Assembly (NCBI RefSeq): GCF_900635445.1
Contig: NZ_LR134117.1
Coordinates: 3,162,001 to 3,226,000, forward strand
Reading direction: 5' to 3'
DNA from: Serratia odorifera
GTDB lineage: Bacteria > Pseudomonadota > Gammaproteobacteria > Enterobacterales > Enterobacteriaceae
Length of the DNA stretch: 64,000 nt
Below the pieces are notes generated by a model that searched no databases, was not told the origin of the DNA, and saw nothing but the letters and a program-made list of their open reading frames with translations. Of the stretch, positions 37,078 through 46,777 are shown piece after piece. Both the position numbers and the translations under genes were made by a program. The stretch's first letter is position 1; each line of letters opens with the position of its first letter.

Positions 37078-37400
37078 CCATCCCCCACCGGCGTCGCTTT
37101 TCCAAGCCAGTTGTTTTTTTGCTCATATTGAACCCACTTATAATTATGAAATCCCGAAGATGCCTTGCCAAAAAGCTCGATGGGTATTAACCCCTTATAC
37201 CCATGCAATTATAGAGCCTATTTATTTGTGTGACTAACACATTGGGGGTAATTGTAGGTAATAATTCGACGTTTGCTGAAAAATAAAGCGCTGTGTTTTA
37301 TTTTATATAACGAAAGGCGGCAGGATTAGGCATTTGTCTGGCGGGGGAATTGGCAGGGGAAACCCGCGCGGTGGCTGGCAACGCCGCGCTGGGTATGACA

Positions 37401-37823
37401 TTAACGCGCCGGGCGGTAGTATTGCCCACGTTGCCACAGGGTAACGGCCATTTTACTGGCTTCGAAATGCGGTTCGGGCAGGGCGTCTGGCGAACACCAA
37501 CGCCATTGCGCGCATTTTTCCGGTTCGAGGCGCTGTGGCTCACCGCCAGCGTGTTGTGCCAGCATGCAGATGGATACCGTGTGTTTACCTTCTTTACGCC
37601 AGGTTTGCAGGTTATTGCAAACGCCGATAAATCGCGGCAACGCGATATGCAAGCCGGTTTCCTCCAGCACCTCTCGTTGAGCGCACTGTTCAAAACTCTC
37701 CCCGACGTCCAGATGCCCACCGGGAATCGACCAGTAAGGGGCATGCTTGCCGCAGCGTTTGCCCAACAGAATATCTCCCTGCGTGTTAACGATGATCACG
37801 CCTATGCCGGTCATGACGCTCAT
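37401..37823 (-). CDS. Nudix hydrolase (nucleotide diphosphatase type)
   Basis: A 140-residue Nudix protein. The Nudix box is complete: GHLDVGESFEQCAQREVLEE, then TGL, matching Gx5Ex7REUxEExGU, with the helix that binds Mg2+. It is preceded by GKHAPYWSIPGG. Such enzymes hydrolyse nucleoside diphosphates linked to another moiety; by eye it is close to NUDT15/MTH2-like nucleotide pyrophosphatases, which remove damaged nucleotides. The ATG at 37823 has AAGGAG about seven bases upstream; six extra upstream codons are not conserved-looking. It stands alone between torY and the divergent fruB. The substrate is unknown. Confidence 0.88.
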   Translation of the reverse strand: MSVMTGIGVIIVNTQGDILLGKRCGKHAPYWSIPGGHLDVGESFEQCAQREVLEETGLHIALPRFIGVCNNLQTWRKEGKHTVSICMLAQHAGGEPQRLEPEKCAQWRWCSPDALPEPHFEASKMAVTLWQRGQYYRPAR

Positions 37824-37970
37824 GCTTTTCTCCTTCAGCAAATTTCAGCAGATTATGCCACTTCCGACGCGTAGCGGGGGAGTGCTGGGGAAAAATGTGC
37901 GTAAGCTCAAAAATCTGCTACGTCCTGATGGAGAAAACTTGCTTTCAGCATGGGCTGATTACACACTCCT

Positions 37971-37984
37971 TGAAACGTTTCAGC
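37971..37984 (+). promoter_or_regulatory. Cra (FruR) operator 1 upstream of fruB
   Basis: TGAAACGTTTCAGC contains the perfect palindrome TGAAACGTTTCA, the Cra consensus, 87 bp before the fruB ATG. Cra represses fruBKA until fructose 1-phosphate is present; E. coli fruB also has two such sites. Confidence 0.85.
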
Positions 37985-38035
37985 GTTATCGGACTGACTG
38001 GGTTGGTTTGGATAACGCTCCTTTTTCTCAATGAA

Positions 38036-38049
38036 GCTGAAACGATTCA
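38036..38049 (+). promoter_or_regulatory. Cra (FruR) operator 2 upstream of fruB
   Basis: GCTGAAACGATTCA matches the Cra consensus GCTGAAWCGNTTCA. It lies 22-35 bp before the fruB ATG and 65 bp after operator 1. Confidence 0.85.
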
Positions 38050-38070
38050 ATTCAGCAGGAGAGGAGAGCC

Positions 38071-39204
38071 ATGTTCCAGTTGTCACAGCAAGACATTCAC
38101 CTGGGCGCTGCCGCAGGCAGCAAGCAGGACGCCATCCAGCAGGTGGCGGCCGCCCTTACCGAGGCTGGCTGCGTCGGCGCCGGCTATGTGGACGGTATGT
38201 TGCAGCGCGAGCTGCAGACCTCCACCTATCTTGGCAATGGCATTGCCATTCCCCACGGCACCACCGATACCCGTGATTTGGTGTTGAACACCGGCGTACA
38301 GGTGTTTCAGTTTCCGCAAGGCATCGAATGGGGCGAAGGCCAGACCGCCTATGTGGTGATCGGCATTGCCGCGCGTTCAGATGAACACCTGGCGCTGCTG
38401 CGCCAGCTGACGCACGTGCTGAGTGATGACAGCGTGGCGGAGCAACTGGCGAAGACCACTTCAGCGGACGAACTGCGCAGCCTGCTGATGGGTGAAAAAC
38501 AGGCGGCCGAATTCCAGTTTGACGCGTCGCTGATTGCGCTCGATGTGGCCGCCGACAGTCTGATGACGTTACAGGCGCTGAACGCCGGTCGTCTGCAAAA
38601 GATTGGTGCGGTTAGCGCCGAGTTCGTCAGCGACGTCATTACCCGCAAGCCGCTGAACCTGGGCCAGGGCATCTGGCTGAGCGACAGTACCGAAGGCAAT
38701 CTGGGCAGCGCGGCCACCGTTAGCCGTCCGGCACAGGCGTTCGACGAAGAGGGTGAAAAAGTGGCATTGCTGCTGACCGTCGCCGTAGCCGATCGACAGC
38801 CGCTGACGGTGCTGAACTATCTGGGCGATCTGCTGCTGGCGCAAAAAGCTGAACGTCTGCTGAACGCTGACGCTGCCGGGGTGCTGGCATTGCTGACCAG
38901 TGAGGTAGCGGAGGAAAGCAGCGTACTGACCGCTGAATACATCATTCGCAACGAACACGGCCTGCATGCGCGGCCGGGAACGGCGCTGGTCAACGTGATC
39001 AAACAGTTCAGTAGCGAGATCACCGTGACCAATCTGGACGGCAGCGGCAAGCCGGCCAACGGGCGCAGCCTGATGAAAGTGGTCGCGCTGGGGGTGAAGA
39101 AAGGTCATCGTCTGCGCTTTACCGCCAGCGGTGAAGATGCCGAAGTCGCGCTGAAAACCATCGGCGAGGCAATCAACGAAGGACTGGGCGAGGGCGCAGC
39201 ATGA
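38071..39204 (+). CDS. fruB: fructose PTS diphosphoryl transfer protein FruB (EIIA-HPr fusion)
   Basis: A 377-residue fusion. Residues about 1-145 are a fructose EIIA domain with phosphohistidine in [11 protein letters not shown] central linker domain follows, and residues about 285-377 are an HPr-like (FPr) domain with [15 protein letters not shown], whose first His of LHARP is phosphorylated. FPr takes phosphate from enzyme I and passes it to EIIA, then to FruA. GGAGAGG precedes the ATG. The stop overlaps the fruK start (ATGA), and two Cra operators lie upstream. First gene of the fruBKA operon; intact. Confidence 0.96.
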   Translation: MFQLSQQDIHLGAAAGSKQDAIQQVAAALTEAGCVGAGYVDGMLQRELQTSTYLGNGIAIPHGTTDTRDLVLNTGVQVFQFPQGIEWGEGQTAYVVIGIAARSDEHLALLRQLTHVLSDDSVAEQLAKTTSADELRSLLMGEKQAAEFQFDASLIALDVAADSLMTLQALNAGRLQKIGAVSAEFVSDVITRKPLNLGQGIWLSDSTEGNLGSAATVSRPAQAFDEEGEKVALLLTVAVADRQPLTVLNYLGDLLLAQKAERLLNADAAGVLALLTSEVAEESSVLTAEYIIRNEHGLHARPGTALVNVIKQFSSEITVTNLDGSGKPANGRSLMKVVALGVKKGHRLRFTASGEDAEVALKTIGEAINEGLGEGAA

Positions 39205-40143
39205 GCAGAAGAGTCGCAACCATCACCCTGAACCCGGCTTACGATCTGGTGGGTTTTTGCCCCGAGATCGAACGTGGCGAAGTGAATCTGGTTAAAACCG
39301 CCGGCCTGCACGCCGCCGGTAAAGGCATTAACGTTGCCAAAGTATTGAAAGATCTTGGCATTGACGTCACCGTCGGTGGTTTTCTGGGCAAAGATAATCA
39401 GGACGGCTTCCAATTGCTGTTCAGCGATCTGGGCATTGCCAATCGCTTTCAGGTGGTGCCGGGCCGTACGCGCATCAACGTCAAACTGACGGAAAAAGAC
39501 GGTGAAGTGACCGACTTCAATTTCTCGGGCTTTGAGGTAACACCACAGGATTGGGAGCGTTTTGTCAGTGATTCACTGAGCTGGCTCGGCCAGTTCGACA
39601 TGGTGGCGGTCAGCGGCAGCCTGCCGGCTGGCGTCGCGCCCGGAAGCCTTTACTGACTGGATGACCCGTTTGCGCGCCCAGTGCCCGTGCATCATTTTCG
39701 ACAGCAGCCGCGAAGCGCTGGTGGCCGGTTTGAAGGCCGCGCCGTGGTTGGTCAAGCCAAACCGCCGTGAATTGGAAATCTGGGCCGGTCGCCGACTGCC
39801 AACGCTGGCGGATGTGGTGGAAGCCGCCCATGCGCTGCGCGATCAGGGCATTGCCCACGTGGTGATTTCATTGGGTGCCGAAGGTGCGCTGTGGGTGAAT
39901 GCATCGGGTGCCTGGATTGCCAAACCGCCGGCATGCGAAGTGGTCAGCACGGTTGGCGCTGGCGATTCGATGGTCGGCGGCCTGATCTATGGTCTGTTGA
40001 TGCGTGAATCCAGCGAACATACGCTGCGTTTGGCCACCGCCGTTGCCGCCCTGGCCGTCAGCCAGAGCAACGTTGGCGTGACCGACCGTCCCCAGTTGGC
40101 CGCGATGATGGCGCGCGTCGATTTAACACCTTTTAATCAATAG
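39201..40143 (+). pseudogene. fruK: 1-phosphofructokinase FruK, frameshifted
   Basis: Restored length is 313 residues, normal for FruK, a PfkB-family kinase that makes fructose 1,6-bisphosphate from fructose 1-phosphate. It has the N-terminal ITLNPAYDLVG, substrate motif AGKGINVAKVLKDLG and the C-terminal PfkB signature VVSTVGAGDSMVGGLIYG with the catalytic aspartate. One extra C in the run 39639-39641 shifts the frame after VSGSLPAGVAP and gives an early stop at about 39656; removing it reads PEAFTDWMTRLRAQ. Both halves are otherwise undamaged, so a sequencing error is likely. Overlaps fruB by four bases; fruA follows after 11 bp. Confidence 0.9.
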
Positions 40144-40154
40144 CAGGAGGCAGA

Positions 40155-41849
40155 ATGAAAACGCTGCTGATGATAGACAGTTCGCTGGGGCAGGCCCGTG
40201 GCCACCTGGCGCAACGCATGCTGAGTGCGGCTGCGGCCAAACAGGGGCTGCAACTGGTTGATTCTCTGGCTGATGCCGAGCTGGTGGTGGTGGCCGGGCA
40301 GTCTGTGCCCGCAGACGCCGCCCTGAACGGTAAAGCGCTTTACCTCGGTGATGTCGAGCAGGCGGTGCGCGAACCGCAGGCCTTCCTGGCTGCGGCCAAG
40401 GCGCACGCTCAGCCGTATCAGGCACCTGCGGTCGCCGCCGTGCCGGCGAAAGCCGCCGGGCAAAAACGCGTTGTGGCGATCACCGCGTGTCCGACCGGCG
40501 TGGCGCATACCTTTATGGCTGCTGAAGCGATTGAAAGTGAAGCGAAAAAAACGTGGCTGGTGGGTGAAGGTAGAAACGCGCGGCTCGGTAGGCGCTGGCA
40601 ATGCCATTACGCCAGAAGAAGTGGCCGCGGCGGATTTGGTGATTGTTGCCGCCGACATTGAAGTCGATCTGGACAAGTTTGCCGGTAAACCGATGTATCG
40701 TACCTCTACCGGTCTGGCGCTGAAGAAAACCGCGCAGGAGCTGGACAAGGCGCTGGCGGAAGCCGAAGTCTACCAGCCGCAGAAAAGCGGCGCTGCCGCC
40801 TCCACCGGCGGCAAGAAAAAGGAAAGTGCCGGTCCATACCGTCACCTGTTGACCGGCGTGTCGTACATGCTGCCGATGGTGGTAGCCGGGGGCCTGTGCA
40901 TCGCACTGTCGTTCGTGTTCGGTATCAAGGCCTTCGAAGAGAAGGGCACGCTGGCGGCAGCGTTGATGCAGATTGGCGGTGGTTCCGCTTTTGCCCTGAT
41001 GGTGCCGGTATTGGCCGGTTACATCGCATTTTCCATCGCTGACCGTCCGGGCCTGACGCCGGGTCTGATCGGCGGGATGCTGGCGGTGAGCACCGGCGCC
41101 GGTTTCCTCGGCGGCATTATTGCCGGTTTCCTCGCGGGTTATGTCGCCAAGGCGATCAGCGGCAAGCTGCGCCTGCCACAGAGTATGGAAGCGCTGAAAC
41201 CGATACTGATCATACCGTTGGTTGCCAGCCTGATCACCGGTCTGGTCATGATTTACGTGGTCGGCACGCCGGTCGCCAAAAATCATGGAAGGCCTGACCC
41301 ACTGGCTGCAATCGTTGGGAACCGCCAATGCGGTACTGCTGGGCGCGATCCTCGGTGCGATGATGTGTACCGATATGGGCGGCCCGGTGAACAAGGCGGC
41401 TTATGCCTTCGGTGTCGCGCTGCTGAGTTCTTCGGTGTATGCGCCAATGGCGGCGATCATGGCGGCCGGTATGGTGCCACCGCTGGCGATGGGGCTGGCT
41501 ACGCTGCTGGCACGTCGCAAGTTCGAGAAGTCCGAGCAGGAAGGCGGCAAAGCGGCCATTGGTACTGGGGTTGTGCTTTATTTCCGAAGGGGCGATCCCG
41601 TTCGCTGCACGTGACCCGATGCGCGTACTGCCGTGCTGCATCGCCGGCGGCGCACTGACCGGCGCGCTGTCAATGGCGTTCGGCGCCAAGCTGATGGCAC
41701 CGCACGGTGGCCTGTTCGTACTGCTGATCCCGGGCGCAATTTCACCGGTGTTACTGTACCTGCTGGCGATCGTCGCCGGGACGTTGCTGGCCGGGGTATC
41801 TTACGCAGTGTTGAAGCGCCCTGAAGCGGCGGTGACCAGCGCGGCGTAA
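40155..41849 (+). pseudogene. fruA: fructose PTS permease FruA (EIIB'BC), three frameshifts
   Basis: Corrected length is 563 residues, equal to E. coli FruA. Order: EIIB' (about 1-95), EIIB with phosphocysteine in ITACPTGVAHTFMAAEAIE, and a membrane EIIC domain from about residue 225 (YRHLLTGVSYMLPMVVAGG ... TDMGGPVNKAAYAFG ... EGAIPFAARDP). It imports fructose as fructose 1-phosphate. Three single-base surpluses break the frame: A7 at 40545-40551, A5 at 41278-41282 and GG at 41561-41562. All lie in repeats and all reading frames resume perfectly conserved sequence, which suggests sequencing error. Last gene of fruBKA. Confidence 0.9.
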
Positions 41850-41868
41850 TTCCCTGCCTCAATACGCA

Positions 41869-41898
41869 CAAACCGGTCAGGCTATCCTGACCGGTTTG
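41869..41898. terminator. hairpin after fruA
   Basis: CAAACCGGTCAG and CTGACCGGTTTG form a perfect 12-bp stem with a 6-nt loop between convergent fruA and nfo. The T-run is short, so it may act in both directions as a weak terminator. Confidence 0.75.
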
Positions 41899-41938
41899 CG
41901 TTGTAATCTGCTGATGTTGCTGATGTTGCGGTGAGAGG

Positions 41939-42778
41939 TTATTGCTGCGCCTTCAGCCAGGCGATTTCTTCCGCCCAGATATCCGGGTTGACGGTTTCGA
42001 GGATCAGCGGAATATTGTCAAAACGCGCATCGCGCATGATGTAGCTGAACACCGTTTTACCGATATTACCTTCCCCCAGGCTGTGATGGCGGTCGACCCG
42101 ACTGTCGAACTGGCTCTTGGCATCGTTCAGGTGCATGCCGCGCAGATAGTTAAAGCCGACGATATCGCCCAGAGCCTTGAACGTTTGCTCGCAGTTTTCT
42201 TCGGTACGCAGATCGTAACCTGCGGCGAAGGCATGGCAGGTATCAATGCACACGCCGACCCGGCTCTTGTCTTCCACCCCGTCGATGATCGCCGCCAGAT
42301 GTTCAAATCTGAAGCCCAGATTGCTGCCCTGGCCGGCGGTGTTTTCAATCACTGCGGTTACGCCTTGGGTTTTATCCAGCGCGATGTTGATCGATTCAGC
42401 GATCAGCGCCAGACAGCGATCTTCGTCGATCTGCTTCAGATGGCTGCCAGGATGGAAGTTCAGCAACGTCAGCCCCAGCTGTTCGCAGCGCTGCATTTCA
42501 TCGATAAACGCTTCGCGAGATTTTTCCAGCGCCTCTGCGACAGGGTGGCCGAGGTTAATCAGGTAACTGTCGTGCGGCAAGATCTGCCCCGGGCCGAACC
42601 CGTATTGCGCGCAGGCGCTCTTGAATTTATCTATCACGTCGGCAGGCAGCGGTGCCGCTTTCCATTGACGCTGATTTTTGGTGAACAGGGCGAATGCGGT
42701 CGCCTCCAGTTGGTGTGCGCGGATAACTGCTTGATCCACGCCGCCTGACGCGCTGACATGTGCACCGACAAACTTCAT
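41939..42778 (-). CDS. nfo: endonuclease IV
   Basis: A 279-residue AP endonuclease with the TIM-barrel zinc sites of Nfo: [65 protein letters not shown] (here [16 protein letters not shown]) and ILETVNPD. It cleaves DNA 5' to abasic sites and also acts on oxidised bases. Two ATGs are possible; the one at 42778 is seven bases after AGGAG, whereas the one at 42784 nearly abuts it. It is convergent with fruA and 100 bp after the yeiH stop. Intact. Confidence 0.96.
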   Translation of the reverse strand: MKFVGAHVSASGGVDQAVIRAHQLEATAFALFTKNQRQWKAAPLPADVIDKFKSACAQYGFGPGQILPHDSYLINLGHPVAEALEKSREAFIDEMQRCEQLGLTLLNFHPGSHLKQIDEDRCLALIAESINIALDKTQGVTAVIENTAGQGSNLGFRFEHLAAIIDGVEDKSRVGVCIDTCHAFAAGYDLRTEENCEQTFKALGDIVGFNYLRGMHLNDAKSQFDSRVDRHHSLGEGNIGKTVFSYIMRDARFDNIPLILETVNPDIWAEEIAWLKAQQ

Positions 42779-42847
42779 TTTCATTCTCCTGTATTATCGG
42801 CGCCATTATGGCATTGATAGCGGCGGATTTGGAAGGTGGGGAGGGAA

Positions 42848-42869
42848 ACGGGCCCGCTTTCGGGCCCGT
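42848..42869 (-). terminator. terminator of yeiH
   Basis: ACGGGCCCG and CGGGCCCGT form a 9-bp stem with a short loop nine bases after the yeiH stop, followed on the minus strand by TTTCCCTCCCC. Confidence 0.7.
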
Positions 42870-42878
42870 AGAGGGGGA

Positions 42879-43955
42879 TTACAGCAGATGTTGTACCAGT
42901 TGGTTGATGGCAGCGCCGCCGACAATCAGCCAGACAAACAGCAGCGTGGCCAGCAGAATCGGCTTGACCCCAGCCTGTCGCACCGCGCTGATGTGGGTAG
43001 TCAGACCCAGTGCGGCCATCGCCATCGCCAGCATCCAGGTATCGGCGGTAATCAGGTGTTGCACTACCGGCGCCGGGATCAGATTGAATGAGTTTAACCC
43101 GGCAACGGCGATGAACAGCACGGCAAACCACGGAATGGTGATGGCGGATTTTTCACTTTTATCCGCCTGGCCGCCACGACTGATATAGCCGGAAAGCAGC
43201 AGCAGGAACGGTGCCAGCATCATCACGCGAATCATTTTTGCAATTACTGCCGCATTTTCCGCTGCAGGACCGATGGCATGACCGGCGGCCACTACCTGTG
43301 CCACCTCATGAATGGTGGAGCCGGTATAGATGCCAAAGGTTTCCTGGCTGAACGGCAGCCACTGGAATTGCTGGTTGAGATGGAACAGCCACGGATAGGC
43401 GAAAATCGCCAGGGTACCGAACACCACCACGGTGGAGACTGCCACTGCCACCTTACTCGAATCGGCTTTCAACACCGGCTCGGTCGCCATCACCGCCGCA
43501 GCACCGCAGATACTGCTGCCAGCGCCGATTAGCATCGCGGTCTGGCTATCGATGCCAAACACTTTTTTCCCCAGCCAGCAGGCGAGCCAAAAAGTGCTGG
43601 TGAGGGTCAAGGCATCAATAATGATGCCGGTGGTGCCGACGTCGGCAATTTGCTGAAAGGTCAGGCGAAAGCCGTAAAGGATGATCCCCAGGCGCAACAG
43701 CCGCTGTTTGGCCAACTGTACACCGCTGTGACAGCTGGGTTGCAGCCATGGGTAAAGCGTATTACCGATGACAATGCCCAACAGGATCGCCAGCGTCAGA
43801 GCGCCGAGTCCCAAGCCGGCAATCCACGGCACTTCGCCAGCCCAAATGGCGATGGCGGTCAGCGCGGCGGTCAGCGCCAGCCCGGGCACCAGGCGCGGCA
43901 GGCCGAACAGCGGGAAACGCCGTTCGGGGAACAGTGGGGTGGTATTGGTCGCCAT
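42879..43955 (-). CDS. yeiH: YeiH/YadS-type putative sulfate exporter family membrane protein
   Basis: A 358-residue protein with about ten membrane helices, of the UPF0324/PSE family. Conserved segments are TLAILLGIVIGNTLYP, LRLGIILYGFRLTFQQI, LIGAGSSICGAAAVMATEPV and STIHEVAQVVAAGHAIG. Its substrate is not established; sulfate or sulfite export has been suggested for the family. The ATG at 43955 has AAGGA seven bases upstream. The LysR gene yeiE is divergent across a 253-bp, AT-rich gap, the usual layout for a regulator and its target. Confidence 0.9.
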   Translation of the reverse strand: MATNTTPLFPERRFPLFGLPRLVPGLALTAALTAIAIWAGEVPWIAGLGLGALTLAILLGIVIGNTLYPWLQPSCHSGVQLAKQRLLRLGIILYGFRLTFQQIADVGTTGIIIDALTLTSTFWLACWLGKKVFGIDSQTAMLIGAGSSICGAAAVMATEPVLKADSSKVAVAVSTVVVFGTLAIFAYPWLFHLNQQFQWLPFSQETFGIYTGSTIHEVAQVVAAGHAIGPAAENAAVIAKMIRVMMLAPFLLLLSGYISRGGQADKSEKSAITIPWFAVLFIAVAGLNSFNLIPAPVVQHLITADTWMLAMAMAALGLTTHISAVRQAGVKPILLATLLFVWLIVGGAAINQLVQHLL

Positions 43956-44208
43956 ACATAAGTCCTTGTGCTGTTTCTCTGCCAACAAGGATATAGCGCC
44001 GTGCTATAAAAGATAAATTGATTATATATTTATAACCAATCTAAATAAGTGGTATAACCGCCGTGGTGAGTCCACAATCGTTTTGGGCAAACGTGATAAT
44101 CTTAATAACAGGTTCCAGTTAACAGGTTGGCTACCCGTGGGGCCGACATTCATTTCAGGTGTTCACGCGGCGCAAGATAACCCGCTCACCCTCATTATCG
44201 AGACGGCT

Positions 44209-45087
44209 ATGCATATTACCTTACGTCAGTTGGAAGTGTTTACCGAAGTGCTGAAAAGCGGTTCGACCACTCAGGCCTCGGTGGTGTTGGCGCTGTCGCA
44301 ATCGGCAGTCAGCGCGGCGTTGGCGGATCTGGAGGGGCAACTTGGCGTACAGTTATTCGATCGCGTTGGCAAGCGGCTGGTGATCAACGAACATGGCCGT
44401 TTACTGTATCCCAAAGCGCTGGCGCTGCTGGAACAGGCCGGAGAGATTGAACAGCTGTTTCGTCATGACGGCGGGGCGTTGCGCATCGCTGCCAGCAGCA
44501 CCATCGGCAACTATCTGCTGCCGGCGATGATGGCGCACTATCGGCAGGATTTCCCCAATGTGCCGTTGGAGTTGAACGTCGGCAACAGCCAGGACGTGAT
44601 TGGGGCGGTGGCGGATTTTCGCGTTGATCTGGGGCTGATCGAAGGGCCGTGTCATATGCCGGAACTGGTTACCCAGCCGTGGCAGGACGATGAGCTGGTG
44701 GTGTTTGCCGCCCCGGACAGTCCGTTGGCGCAGCGGCCGCTAAGCCTGGAGGCGCTGGCCAACGCCCCCTGGATCCTGCGTGAGCGCGGTTCTGGCACGC
44801 GTGAAGTACTGGATCACCTGTTACTGGCGCATCTGCCGCATTTTCAACTGGTGATGGAGCTTGGCAACTCGGAAGCGATCAAACACGCGGTGCGTCACGG
44901 CATTGGCATCAGCTGTCTGTCACGGCGGGTAATTGGCGAGCAGTTGGCGGCCGGCACGCTGGTGGAGTTGCAGGTACCGCTGCCACCGCTAACGCGCACG
45001 CTGTATTTGATCCATCATCGGCAAAAACATATTTCCAACGCGCTTGCGCGTTTTCTCAGCTATTGCACCCTGCCAGCACAAGCATAA
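44209..45087 (+). CDS. yeiE: LysR-family transcriptional regulator YeiE
   Basis: A 292-residue LysR protein. Residues 1-60 are the winged HTH ([20 protein letters not shown] ... [20 protein letters not shown]); the effector domain includes [20 protein letters not shown] and [20 protein letters not shown]. It matches E. coli YeiE, reported to respond to sulfite and to affect iron and virulence traits in enterics. The ATG at 44209 gives the family N-terminus; the frame is open 42 codons further upstream but without conservation. It is divergent from yeiH, which it may control. Confidence 0.93.
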   Translation: MHITLRQLEVFTEVLKSGSTTQASVVLALSQSAVSAALADLEGQLGVQLFDRVGKRLVINEHGRLLYPKALALLEQAGEIEQLFRHDGGALRIAASSTIGNYLLPAMMAHYRQDFPNVPLELNVGNSQDVIGAVADFRVDLGLIEGPCHMPELVTQPWQDDELVVFAAPDSPLAQRPLSLEALANAPWILRERGSGTREVLDHLLLAHLPHFQLVMELGNSEAIKHAVRHGIGISCLSRRVIGEQLAAGTLVELQVPLPPLTRTLYLIHHRQKHISNALARFLSYCTLPAQA

Positions 45088-45254
45088 AAACCTGTGCTGC
45101 TTCACATTAATGAGACGAAGTCGGGCAAATCAGGTTGCTGCTAATAATTGCCTCTGAATTATGAAGCTATCTTATATCATTGCAATGTTGCTAGTGCGCC
45201 GGCGGGTATTTGTTACAATCCGCCCTCATTTTTTGAAGAGCAGATAGGGTAAGA

Positions 45255-46733
45255 ATGGCTCAGCAGGATATAAAAACATCGGGGCAACCAGCACCCGGGC
45301 TACGCCGCGAGCTAAAAGCGCGGCATTTAACCATGATTGCCATTGGTGGTTCCATCGGTACCGGCCTGTTTGTCGCCTCGGGCGCAACGGTTTCTCAAGC
45401 CGGGCCGGGTGGGGCGCTGTTGTCCTACGCGTTGATTGGCCTGATGGTGTACTTCTTGATGACCAGTCTGGGCGAACTGGCGGCATTTATGCCGGTTTCC
45501 GGCTCATTTTCCACCTACGGCGCCAAATACGTTGAAGAAGGTTTCGGCTTCGCGCTGGGCTGGAACTATTGGTACAACTGGGCGGTTACCATCGCCGTTG
45601 ATCTGGTCGCCTCGCAGTTGGTGATGAGTTACTGGTTCCCTGATACGCCCGGCTGGATCTGGAGTGCCTTGTTCCTGGGTCTGATGTTCCTGCTGAACTA
45701 CATTTCGGTGAAAGGCTTCGGCGAAGCCGAATACTGGTTCTCGCTGATCAAGGTCACGACGGTCATCATCTTCATTGCCATTGGCGTATTGATGATTGTC
45801 GGCATCCTGAAGGGCGGCGAACATGCTGGCTGGCAAAACTGGACCATTGGCGACGCGCCGTTTGCCGGCGGCTTTTCGGCAATGATAGGCGTGGCGATGA
45901 TCGTCGGCTTCTCGTTCCAGGGGACTGAACTGATCGGCATCGCCGCCGGCGAATCCGAGAACCCGGGCAAGAATATCCCGCGCGCGGTGCGTCAGGTGTT
46001 CTGGCGTATTCTGTTATTCTATATCTTCGCCATTCTGATCATCAGCCTGATCATTCCTTATACCGATCCGAGCCTGCTGCGTAACGACGTAAAAGACATC
46101 AGCGTCAGCCCGTTCACGCTGGTATTCCAGCATGCCGGCCTGCTGTCTGCGGCGGCGGTGATGAACGCGGTCATTCTGACGGCGGTGTTGTCGGCCGGCA
46201 ACTCCGGCATGTATGCCTCGACCCGCATGCTGTTCACGCTGGCGTCGGAAGGCAAGGCACCGCGCATTTTCGCCAAACTGTCGAAGGGCGGCGTACCGCG
46301 TAATGCGCTGTATGCCACTACCGTGGTGGCGGGCCTGTGCTTCCTGAGTTCGATGTTCGGCAACCAGTCGGTGTATCTGTGGCTGCTGAATACCTCGGGC
46401 ATGACCGGTTTCATCGCCTGGTTGGGGATTGCCATCAGCCACTATCGTTTCCGCCGCGGCTATATGCTGCAAGGGCGTGATCTGAGCGATTTACCGTACC
46501 GTTCCGGTTTCTTCCCGTTGGGGCCGATCTTCGCTTTCGTGCTGTGCCTGATCATTACCCTGGGCCAGAACTACCAGGCGTTCCTGGAAGATAAAATCGA
46601 CTGGTATGGCGTGACTGCCACCTACATCGGTATTCCGCTGTTCCTGATTATCTGGTTCGGTTACAAGCTGACGCGCGGCACCCGCGTGGTGAAGTACAGC
46701 GAAATGGAATTCCCGAAGATGGACGTGAAATAA
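45255..46733 (+). CDS. lysP: lysine-specific permease LysP
   Basis: A 492-residue APC-family permease with 12 helices. Family motifs include LKARHLTMIAIGGSIGTGLFVASG, TSLGELAAFMPVSGSF, GFSFQGTELIGIAAGESENP and SAGNSGMYASTRMLFTLA. LysP imports lysine with protons and, in E. coli, also interacts with the pH sensor CadC. It lies next to yeiE, as in E. coli, 167 bp downstream of it on the same strand with room for its own promoter. A GC hairpin follows. Intact. Confidence 0.96.
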   Translation: MAQQDIKTSGQPAPGLRRELKARHLTMIAIGGSIGTGLFVASGATVSQAGPGGALLSYALIGLMVYFLMTSLGELAAFMPVSGSFSTYGAKYVEEGFGFALGWNYWYNWAVTIAVDLVASQLVMSYWFPDTPGWIWSALFLGLMFLLNYISVKGFGEAEYWFSLIKVTTVIIFIAIGVLMIVGILKGGEHAGWQNWTIGDAPFAGGFSAMIGVAMIVGFSFQGTELIGIAAGESENPGKNIPRAVRQVFWRILLFYIFAILIISLIIPYTDPSLLRNDVKDISVSPFTLVFQHAGLLSAAAVMNAVILTAVLSAGNSGMYASTRMLFTLASEGKAPRIFAKLSKGGVPRNALYATTVVAGLCFLSSMFGNQSVYLWLLNTSGMTGFIAWLGIAISHYRFRRGYMLQGRDLSDLPYRSGFFPLGPIFAFVLCLIITLGQNYQAFLEDKIDWYGVTATYIGIPLFLIIWFGYKLTRGTRVVKYSEMEFPKMDVK

Positions 46734-46749
46734 CGCCCTGATCCGATCA

Positions 46750-46777
46750 AACGCGGCGCTGCGGTGCCGCGTTATTT
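46750..46777 (+). terminator. terminator of lysP
   Basis: AACGCGGC and GCCGCGTT form an 8-bp stem with an 8-nt loop, followed by ATTTCCC. It overlaps the last codons of the convergent GGDEF gene. Confidence 0.65.
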
